DNA of 20,136 bases from an uncultured Eubacteriales bacterium (lineage in GTDB: Bacteria; Bacillota; Clostridia; Oscillospirales; Acutalibacteraceae). Every line of letters begins with the position of its first letter. Position 1 is the stretch's first letter. Under the pieces are notes generated by a model, which worked only from the letters and a program-made list of their open reading frames with translations, made no database searches and was not told the origin of the DNA. The stretch is taken from contig CAKSQT010000033.1 of NCBI GenBank assembly GCA_934486755.1, forward strand, positions 1-20,136. Reading direction: 5' to 3'. The translations under genes were made by a program, and so were the position numbers. Shown one piece after another: positions 8,895-14,135 of the stretch.

Positions 8895-9335
8895 TTACTC
8901 CGTTACCTTTACGGTTATTTTTGCGGTAATCCCCGTGTAAAGTTTTATTTCCGCGGTATATTCGCCGAAGTTCTTTATATCGCCGACATTCATTTTTTTA
9001 CGGTCAACAGTTATTCCGAATGAATTTTTAATTTCTTCGGAAATTTCCTTTGACGTTACTGAACCGAACAGCTTACCGCCGTTTCCTGCCTTAGCTCTGA
9101 CGGTAACCGATTTACCGTTTAACTTTTCGGCGGTAGCTTTTGCGGCGTCTATTTCCTCCTGCTTATGGTGAGCCTTTGCGTCTTCGCGGCTTTTAAGCTC
9201 CGATAAAGCGGCGGCGTCCGCGGCAACGGCTAATTTTTTCGGAAAAAGGAAGTTACGCGCGTATCCGTCGGATACGTTGCACAGTTCTCCCTTTTTTCCG
9301 TGACCCTTTACATCTTCAAGTAATACAACTTTCAT
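8895..9335 (-). CDS. rplI: Large ribosomal subunit protein bL9
   Basis: bL9 binds 23S rRNA near the L1 stalk and helps maintain reading frame. The 146 residues are typical in length. The N-terminal RNA-binding domain shows MKVVLLEDVKGHGKKGE, VSDGYARNFLFPKKLA (21-36) and a long connecting helix rich in Ala, Lys and Glu (about 40-75). The C-terminal domain includes GKLFGSVTSKEI (86-97). GGAGG precedes the ATG by a short AT-rich spacer. It lies 20 bases after rnj and 3 bases before dnaB, so all three are probably translated from one mRNA. Confidence 0.98.
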   Translation of the reverse strand: MKVVLLEDVKGHGKKGELCNVSDGYARNFLFPKKLAVAADAAALSELKSREDAKAHHKQEEIDAAKATAEKLNGKSVTVRAKAGNGGKLFGSVTSKEISEEIKNSFGITVDRKKMNVGDIKNFGEYTAEIKLYTGITAKITVKVTE

Positions 9336-9355
9336 TTTTTATCCTCCGTTCTTTA

Positions 9356-11251
9356 CTAAACTTCCATAATAACGGGAAGTACCATCGGGCTTCGGCGCGT
9401 TCTTGTATACAAGAACTTTGAAACTCCGTCTTTAATTTTTCCTTTAATTGAAGACCAATCTTTAATGTTATTGATATAACAGCGTTCAAGTATATCGCAC
9501 ACTATTTCGTTGATTTCGGACATAAGTTCCTCTGATTCCTTTACGTAAACAAATCCGCGCGAAACCACATCGGGTCCTGAAACAACCTCTCTTGTATGCC
9601 CGTCGATTGAGACGGTAACAACAATAATACCGTCCTCCGCCAAATGCATTCTGTCACGAAGTACTACGTTCCCAACATCTCCCACGCCGAGGCCGTCAAC
9701 AAGCACGCGTCCTGCCTGAACGCTCTCGGTTGATTTTATGCCCTTATCGGAAATTTCAATTACATCGCCGTTATTGGAAATGATAATATTCTTATCATTA
9801 ATTCCCATCAGCTTGGCAAGATTGGCGTGTTTCATAAGGTGTTTTTGCTCGCCGTGCAGCGGTATAAAATATTTTGGCTTAACAATGCTCATCATAAGTT
9901 TAAGTTCTTCCTGACAAGCGTGACCCGAAACGTGAACGTCATACATCTTTTCATACACAACGTTGGCGCCGCGCTTCATAAGTTCGTTTATAACCTTGCT
10001 GACGAGCTTTTCGTTGCCAGGTATCGGAGTGGCGGAAATTATTATCATATCGCCAGGTATTATCTCCACCTGTCTGTGTTCGGAAAAAGCAATGCGGTGC
10101 AAAGCCGACATAGGCTCGCCCTGACTTCCCGTAGTAACCACAACAAGCTGACCCGGCATATAATTCTTTATCATTTCAATGTCAATAAGAACACCGTCGG
10201 GAATATTCAGATAACCGAGTTCGGCGGCAACCGATACAACGTTAATCATACTTCTGCCCGAGACCGCAACCTTACGGTTACAGCGCGTCGCCTCATCAAT
10301 TATCTGTTGTATGCGGTGTATATTCGATGAAAATGTAGCAACTATTATGCGGTGATCCTCAGCCTTTTTAAACAGGTTGGAGAAGGAATCGCCCACTATT
10401 CTTTCCGAAGCGGTAAACCCTGGGCGTTCGGCATTTGTCGAATCGGCAAGCAATGCGAGGACGCCCTGTTTACCAAGCTCGGCAAATCTGCCTATATCAA
10501 TTACAAAATCGTCAATAGGCGTTGTGTCAATCTTAAAATCTCCCGTATGCACTACTGTACCCGCACCGCAACTGATCGCAAAACCGACAGCATCGGGTAT
10601 TGAATGGTTTACGTGAATAAACTCAACATCAAATTTTCCTAATTTGATATGCTCGCCAGGTTTTACAACATTTAACTTTGCTCCTGCAAGCAGCTTGTGT
10701 TCTTTCAGTTTTCCCTCGATAAGTCCTACCGTCAATCGCGTCGCATATATCGGAACGTTGAAATTTCTTAAAAGATACGGTATAGAGCCTATGTGATCCT
10801 CGTGTCCGTGGGTAACGACAAGACCTTTGATTTTATCCTTATTTTCAAGAACATAGGTAAAATCGGGAATAATAACGTCAACTCCCGGTGTTTCTTCATC
10901 GGGGAACGACATACCGCAATCAACCAACAGCATATCGCCGTCATATTCATAAATCGTGATATTTTTGCCGATCTCTCCCAATCCGCCGAGCGGTATGACC
11001 CTTAGCGGCTTTGTGCTTTTTCTTGTGCGGTTGTATCTGCCCGCTGTCTGCGCAGTTTTAGTCGGCTTCTTGTTTGTGTTTCTGTTTGGCAGCGACTTTA
11101 CTGTTGTTTCAGCGTTCTGCTTTTTGGAAGTTTTCTTGGCAGAGCCGTTCTTTGCGGCAGACTGACTTTTCGTTCTGCGATTTGTCGGTTTTTTGTTTGA
11201 TTTATCACCCGACGGTTTCTTTGCAGAACTTTTTTGTTTGGTTTCGTTCAT
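9356..11251 (-). CDS. rnj: Ribonuclease J
   Basis: RNase J is a metallo-beta-lactamase/beta-CASP nuclease with 5'-3' exonuclease and endonuclease activity in mRNA decay and rRNA maturation. The catalytic motif HGHEDH is at 148-153, followed by HTGDFK (235-240), DSTNAERPG (270-278), TGSQGEP (374-380) and PLHGEQKH (464-471), with the C-terminal multimerisation domain beyond. Residues 1-82 form a Lys/Ser/Asn/Thr-rich basic tail that I expect to be disordered; it is absent from Bacillus RNase J1. An ATG at 11269 is open in frame, but the only good ribosome site (GGAGG, 11267-11263) overlaps it and is placed correctly for 11251. I therefore choose 11251 (631 residues). It is the first gene of the operon. 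Confidence 0.96.
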   Translation of the reverse strand: MNETKQKSSAKKPSGDKSNKKPTNRRTKSQSAAKNGSAKKTSKKQNAETTVKSLPNRNTNKKPTKTAQTAGRYNRTRKSTKPLRVIPLGGLGEIGKNITIYEYDGDMLLVDCGMSFPDEETPGVDVIIPDFTYVLENKDKIKGLVVTHGHEDHIGSIPYLLRNFNVPIYATRLTVGLIEGKLKEHKLLAGAKLNVVKPGEHIKLGKFDVEFIHVNHSIPDAVGFAISCGAGTVVHTGDFKIDTTPIDDFVIDIGRFAELGKQGVLALLADSTNAERPGFTASERIVGDSFSNLFKKAEDHRIIVATFSSNIHRIQQIIDEATRCNRKVAVSGRSMINVVSVAAELGYLNIPDGVLIDIEMIKNYMPGQLVVVTTGSQGEPMSALHRIAFSEHRQVEIIPGDMIIISATPIPGNEKLVSKVINELMKRGANVVYEKMYDVHVSGHACQEELKLMMSIVKPKYFIPLHGEQKHLMKHANLAKLMGINDKNIIISNNGDVIEISDKGIKSTESVQAGRVLVDGLGVGDVGNVVLRDRMHLAEDGIIVVTVSIDGHTREVVSGPDVVSRGFVYVKESEELMSEINEIVCDILERCYINNIKDWSSIKGKIKDGVSKFLYTRTRRSPMVLPVIMEV

Positions 11252-11269
11252 TAAATATTTTTCCTCCAT
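11249..11269 (-). promoter_or_regulatory. Shine-Dalgarno that decides the rnj start
   Basis: GGAGGA (11267-11262) begins on the last base of an in-frame ATG at 11269-11267 and lies 10-11 bases before the ATG at 11251. A ribosome bound here would start at 11251, not at 11269, removing six residues from the longest frame. Confidence 0.75.
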
Positions 11270-11285
11270 AACGATTTTATGTCAT

Positions 11286-11310
11286 AGGAAGACACCGCTG
11301 TGTCCTTCCT
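11286..11310 (-). promoter_or_regulatory. Hairpin in the rnj leader
   Basis: On the minus strand a 10-pair stem with one bulged G (arms AGGAAGGACAC and GTGTCTTCCT, AGCG loop) sits in the roughly 100-base leader, about 20 bases before the ribosome site. No T-run follows, so it is not an intrinsic terminator. It may stabilise the transcript or be a target for feedback control by the nuclease, but this is inference. Confidence 0.5.
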
Positions 11311-11358
11311 TAAATCACTAAAATAATAATGTAACATAATTACAAGCAACACTATATT

Positions 11359-11388
11359 ATTTTACATTTACTATGTAGTGATTGTCAA
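11359..11388 (-). promoter_or_regulatory. Sigma-A promoter of the rnj operon
   Basis: On the minus strand TTGACA (11388-11383) is separated by 18 bases from TAAAAT (11364-11359). It lies back-to-back with the oadB promoter, the two -35 boxes being about 50 bases apart, and should drive rnj, rplI, dnaB, tilS, hpt and ftsH. Confidence 0.7.
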
Positions 11389-11439
11389 GCAGTTTATTTT
11401 CAGTTTTAATATTGTCATATAAATTTTGAAATATTCAGT

Positions 11440-11468
11440 TTGACATTTATAATTATATGTGCTATATT
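11440..11468 (+). promoter_or_regulatory. Sigma-A promoter of oadB
   Basis: TTGACA (11440-11445) is separated by exactly 17 bases from TATATT (11463-11468), in AT-rich sequence. The predicted start is about 11475, leaving a leader of about 140 bases before oadB. Confidence 0.82.
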
Positions 11469-11483
11469 CGTTACTATGAAACA

Positions 11484-11614
11484 AGGGTGGAGTCTGTCAT
11501 AGAATACAAGCGTTACGCTTACAATTCTATTTGTTTCGGATACAAGGACAGTCGCAGTGTTTCTACGTCTGTCCTCTTTAAACTCTGTCCTTAAATTTAT
11601 ATTTAGGGTGAAGT
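11484..11614 (+). ncRNA. Structured leader RNA of oadB, candidate riboswitch
   Basis: The leader can fold into a multi-branched RNA. A closing stem pairs GGAGT (11489-11493) with ACTCT (11582-11586). Hairpin 11499-11530 has arms ATAGAAT/ATTCTAT and an inner stem AAGCG/CGCTT. A short stem TTGT/ACAA (11531-11545) follows, then hairpin 11545-11575 with AGGACAG/CTGTCCT and an inner stem CGCAG/CTACG. The segment AAGGACAG (11544-11551) can instead pair over 8 bases with CTGTCCTT (11585-11592), which would open the closing stem. The ribosome site AGGGTG (11605-11610) follows directly, and a near copy of it (AGGGTGGAGT) starts the leader at 11484. Mutually exclusive stems next to a ribosome site suggest control of translation. 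I do not recognise a named riboswitch class. Confidence 0.5.
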
Positions 11615-11616
11615 AA

Positions 11617-12735
11617 ATGGAAATTTTATACAAATACATTCTTTTGATAGAATGGCAGCAACTTGTGATGTGGGCAATCGGCGGCATACTTATATTTCTT
11701 GCTATAAAGAAAAATATGGAGCCTACCCTTTTATTGCCTATGGGATTCGGCGTTATACTCGTCAATCTGCCATTTTCGGGCGCCGTTGATCAAATAGTAA
11801 ACGGCGAGACCGAGCACGGTGCTTTAAGCACTCTTTTTAAAGCAGGAATATCTAACGAGCTTTTCCCGCTTATTCTGTTTATCGGAATAGGCGCGATGAT
11901 CGACTTTGGCCCCATACTCAACAATCCAAAGTTGATGCTTTTCGGCGCGGCGGCGCAGTTCGGTATTTTCTTCACGCTGTGCCTTGCCTCAATGTTTTTT
12001 GATATAAACGACGCGGCTTCTATCGCAATTATCGGTGCGGCGGACGGTCCGACCTCCATAGTTGTGGCTCAAAAGCTCAGTTCAAAATATCTCGGCGCAA
12101 TAATGGTGTCAGCTTATTCATATATGGCGCTTGTACCTATAATTCAGCCGCCTGTAATAAAACTTCTCACCACAAAAAAGGAGCGGCTTATACGTATGCC
12201 GTATGAACAGCATAACGTAAGCCGAGTCACAAAAATACTGTTCCCTATAATCATAACGGTTATTGCGGGCGTTATCGCACCGTCCTCGGTTGCTTTGATA
12301 GGATTTTTAATGTTCGGCAACCTTATGAGAGAGTGCGGCGTGCTTGATTCTCTGTCGGATACCGCCCAAAAGGTGCTTGCTAATCTTGTTACAATCTTCT
12401 TAGGCATAACCGTTGCCTCCCAGATGAGAGCGGAACAATTTCTCAAAAAAGAAACCCTTTTAATACTTTGTTTAGGATTAATAGCCTTTATATTCGACAC
12501 CGCGGGCGGCGTGATTTTCGCAAAAATTTTAAATATTTTCCTCAAAGAAAAAATTAATCCTATGATCGGTGCCGCGGGCATATCCGCATTTCCGATGTCA
12601 GGCAGAATTGTTCACAAAATGGCACAGCAAGAGGACAATCAAAACTTCCTGTTAATGCATTCGATAGGAGTAAATGTATCGGGACAGATAGCTTCTGTTA
12701 TAGCAGGCGGACTTATTCTTAATTTCTTTTTATAA
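11617..12735 (+). CDS. oadB: Sodium-translocating decarboxylase beta subunit (OadB family)
   Basis: This is the membrane subunit that decarboxylates carboxybiotin and couples the energy to Na+ export in oxaloacetate, methylmalonyl-CoA, malonate or glutaconyl-CoA decarboxylases. The 372 residues are highly hydrophobic. They contain the family signatures GIGAMIDFGPILNNP (90-104), the sodium-site segment GAADGPTS (140-147, with D143), SAYSYMALVPIIQPP (165-179) and GVNVSGQIAS (351-360), with FPMSGRIVHK (325-334) near the end. The ATG at 11617 has AGGGTG 6 bases upstream. An OadG-like peptide follows, but no alpha subunit or biotin carrier is nearby, so the substrate cannot be assigned here; those subunits must be encoded elsewhere. 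Confidence 0.95.
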   Translation: MEILYKYILLIEWQQLVMWAIGGILIFLAIKKNMEPTLLLPMGFGVILVNLPFSGAVDQIVNGETEHGALSTLFKAGISNELFPLILFIGIGAMIDFGPILNNPKLMLFGAAAQFGIFFTLCLASMFFDINDAASIAIIGAADGPTSIVVAQKLSSKYLGAIMVSAYSYMALVPIIQPPVIKLLTTKKERLIRMPYEQHNVSRVTKILFPIIITVIAGVIAPSSVALIGFLMFGNLMRECGVLDSLSDTAQKVLANLVTIFLGITVASQMRAEQFLKKETLLILCLGLIAFIFDTAGGVIFAKILNIFLKEKINPMIGAAGISAFPMSGRIVHKMAQQEDNQNFLLMHSIGVNVSGQIASVIAGGLILNFFL

Positions 12736-12767
12736 ATTGCCTGACAACAGGCGGAACGGAGAACAAA

Positions 12768-12893
12768 ATGAGTATAAATTTTCAAGCATTTCTCGACAAC
12801 TGCTATTATATGGGCGTTGGTTTGGCAGGTATTTTTATCGTTATCGGTGTGATTATGACGGTCACGCTTATATTAAATAAAATTTTCAAATAA
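12768..12893 (+). CDS. OadG-like small membrane peptide (41 residues)
   Basis: The frame begins MSINFQAFLDNCYYMGVGLA and ends ILNKIFK. One hydrophobic helix covers about residues 15-35 (GVGLAGIFIVIGVIMTVTLI) and is followed by a basic tail. The gamma subunits of sodium-pump decarboxylases have the same plan: a GMG-type start, one helix, then a basic segment, here without the usual longer zinc-binding tail. GGAG (12758-12761) is 6 bases before the ATG. The gene starts 32 bases after oadB and precedes the shared terminator. A small hairpin GCCTG-ACAA-CAGGC (12739-12752) lies between the two genes and may set their expression ratio. Its likely role is assembly or stability of the beta subunit. 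Annotation pipelines easily miss it because of its size. Confidence 0.8.
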   Translation: MSINFQAFLDNCYYMGVGLAGIFIVIGVIMTVTLILNKIFK

Positions 12894-12910
12894 TGCTGTT
12901 ATATGTAAAT

Positions 12911-12937
12911 AAAGCGGAGCATAAAATGCTCCGCTTT
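12911..12937. terminator. Bidirectional intrinsic terminator
   Basis: A perfect 12-base inverted repeat (12911-12922 with 12926-12937, core GCGGAGCAT) encloses a 3-base loop. The outer bases are AAA and TTT, so it fits both the oadB unit on the plus strand and the zinc-ribbon gene that ends at 12955 on the minus strand. Confidence 0.88.
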
Positions 12938-12954
12938 TAATTTACGTTATTCTA

Positions 12955-13245
12955 TTACTCTTCTGTTTCGCCCGATTCTTTCATCTTTGCAAAACACTCG
13001 CTGCAATATACGGGACGGTCGTCGCGCGGTATAAAGGGAACCTTGGCAACTCCGCCGCAGGCTGCGCATACAGCCTCGTGCATTTCTCTCGGTGCTCTGC
13101 CCGCATTCTTGCGCTTGTCACGGCAGGGCTTGCAACGCTGGGGTTCGTTTACAAAGCCTTTGGATTCGTAAAATTCTTGCTCTCTTGCAGTGAATACGAA
13201 CTCCTCGCCGCAATCCTTGCAAACTAACGTCTTGTCTTCAAACAT
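12955..13245 (-). CDS. Two-zinc-ribbon protein of unknown function
   Basis: The 96-residue protein has two four-cysteine zinc sites: C9/C12 with C38/C41, and C60/C63 with C81/C84. Between them is a basic stretch (RDKRKNAGRAPR, 42-53). The first half (CKDCGEEFVFTAREQEFYESKGF) matches the small probable zinc-ribbon family common in Clostridia, and the second resembles a CxxC...CSECF ribbon. I infer a nucleic-acid or protein-binding role, but no specific function is known to me. The frame is open to 13314, but that part is translated tRNA-like sequence. The ATG at 13245 has GAGAGG about 8 bases upstream and is preferred. No clear promoter lies directly upstream, so it may be read through from the SigH-like gene. 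Confidence 0.85.
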   Translation of the reverse strand: MFEDKTLVCKDCGEEFVFTAREQEFYESKGFVNEPQRCKPCRDKRKNAGRAPREMHEAVCAACGGVAKVPFIPRDDRPVYCSECFAKMKESGETEE

Positions 13246-13275
13246 TTTTTGTACCTCTCTTGTTTGATTGTAATT

Positions 13276-13340
13276 TAGCCCCGGACGGAATCGCACCGAC
13301 ATCTTTGATTTCAACGCTCTGCTTGTTAAGCTACATGGGC
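13276..13340 (-). pseudogene. tRNA-like sequence lacking the anticodon loop
   Basis: Read on the minus strand, the 65 bases resemble a tRNA. They run GCCCATG, TA, a D-arm with GCTT/GAGC pairs, then a T-arm with loop TGCGATT closed by CGG/CCG, then an acceptor 3' side ending GGGGC. The canonical T-loop differs at one base (G for T55). The first four acceptor pairs form, but two later ones do not. Where the anticodon arm should be there is only TTGA-AA-TCAA, so about six bases, roughly the loop, are missing. No CCA is encoded. It is most likely a decayed tRNA gene; a structured leader of the zinc-ribbon gene is the alternative. Confidence 0.35.
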
Positions 13341-13343
13341 ATA

Positions 13344-13368
13344 TATCAGCGGCTATGCCGCTTTGATA
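13344..13368 (-). terminator. Hairpin after the SigH-like gene, weak terminator
   Basis: The minus strand has TATC-AA-AGCGGC, loop ATA, GCCGCT-GATA about 25 bases past the stop codon of the sigma gene. No good T-run follows, so termination may be partial and transcripts may continue into the zinc-ribbon gene. Confidence 0.4.
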
Positions 13369-13391
13369 ATCATAAGTTTAGACTTTTAAAT

Positions 13392-13964
13392 CTACTTTCT
13401 TTTTGAACTCAGCTTGACCCTGATACGGCGCAACGCATTGTCGACCGATTTCACCGATACGCCGAGCCTGTCCGCTATTGCGCTGTAATTCCTGCATTGA
13501 AGAAAGGCGTTTAAAACCTTATATTCAAAAGCGGATAGCTCAAACCTTATCGTTTCTTCAAGGTTTTTGAGATTTTCATTATCTATAACGATTTTTTCGG
13601 GATCGTTTTCATCATTAACATCAACCTCATTAATCGAAGTAACCAGATTTGACGGTATGTTCTTTCTTCTTGAAAATGATTTAAAATCATTTATAAAAGA
13701 ACGTTTAATGCACATAGCGGCAAAAGGCGAAAATGACGATTTCCCTTTATCATAACTTTTTATGGCTGAATAAAGAGCAAAAACGGCATTTTGAACCATA
13801 TCTTCTTTTTCGCCGACCGAAGAAAATTTTGCGGCATAATAATTGATGAGCGGCATATATCTTTTTATAATCACCTGTAAAGGTTCATATTCGCCGTTTA
13901 TTATAAGCTCCGCTAATTCTTCATCGGAAAAGTTTTCGTAATTTTCGACAAAATTATCTACCAT
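13392..13964 (-). CDS. SigH-like RNA polymerase sigma factor
   Basis: This 190-residue sigma-70-family protein directs RNA polymerase to a set of promoters. Region 2 (about 31-105) has KEDMVQNAVFALYSAIKSYD and CIKRSFINDFKSFSRRKNIP, closely matching the sporulation sigma factor SigH. Region 4 (about 135-185) ends in the helix-turn-helix YSAIADRLGVSVKSVDNALRRIRVKL, again SigH-like. It has no region 1.1 or region 3. The frame is open to 14033, but the ATG at 13964 has TTGGAG 5 bases upstream and starts the conserved part. It has its own promoter. The neighbours here (phosphohexomutase, zinc-ribbon) are not the usual sigH context, so it could be a paralogue; its regulon cannot be read from the window. 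Confidence 0.88.
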   Translation of the reverse strand: MVDNFVENYENFSDEELAELIINGEYEPLQVIIKRYMPLINYYAAKFSSVGEKEDMVQNAVFALYSAIKSYDKGKSSFSPFAAMCIKRSFINDFKSFSRRKNIPSNLVTSINEVDVNDENDPEKIVIDNENLKNLEETIRFELSAFEYKVLNAFLQCRNYSAIADRLGVSVKSVDNALRRIRVKLSSKRK

Positions 13965-14004
13965 TTGCACTCCAAGATAGCATTTCTTACCAATACTACT
14001 TGCA

Positions 14005-14033
14005 ATAATACAATAAAAATGCGAAAAAGTCAA
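14005..14033 (-). promoter_or_regulatory. Sigma-A promoter of the SigH-like gene
   Basis: On the minus strand TTGACT (14033-14028) is separated by exactly 17 bases from TATTAT (14010-14005). The predicted start is about 35 bases before the gene's ATG. It is divergent from the phosphohexomutase promoter. Confidence 0.78.
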
Positions 14034-14079
14034 GTTAAATATTAAAAAACTGTTAAAATTTATTTAAAATCATTTGCTA

Positions 14080-14108
14080 TTGACAATAAATAAAAAAAAT
14101 ACTAAAAT
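14080..14108 (+). promoter_or_regulatory. Sigma-A promoter of the phosphohexomutase
   Basis: TTGACA (14080-14085) is separated by exactly 17 bases from TAAAAT (14103-14108), in very A-rich sequence. The predicted start leaves a short leader of about 20 bases containing AGGAGGT, so strong constitutive expression is likely. Confidence 0.8.
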
Positions 14109-14135
14109 TATCTTGTAATATTAGGAGGTAATTAT

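Noticed and set aside
11484..11614. Assignment of the oadB leader to a known class (T-box, SAM, THF, cobalamin, Na+ DUF1646)
   Set aside because: None of the consensus cores I know (for example the T-box TGGTACCGCG) is visible, so naming a class would be a guess.
11415..11765. 116-codon minus-strand frame across the oadB leader and start
   Set aside because: It is antisense to the promoter, leader and first codons of oadB, has no ribosome site and no similarity I recognise.
13246..13314. N-terminal extension of the zinc-ribbon protein from 13314
   Set aside because: The extra 23 codons read through the T-arm and 3' end of the tRNA-like element, and the ribosome site fits the ATG at 13245.
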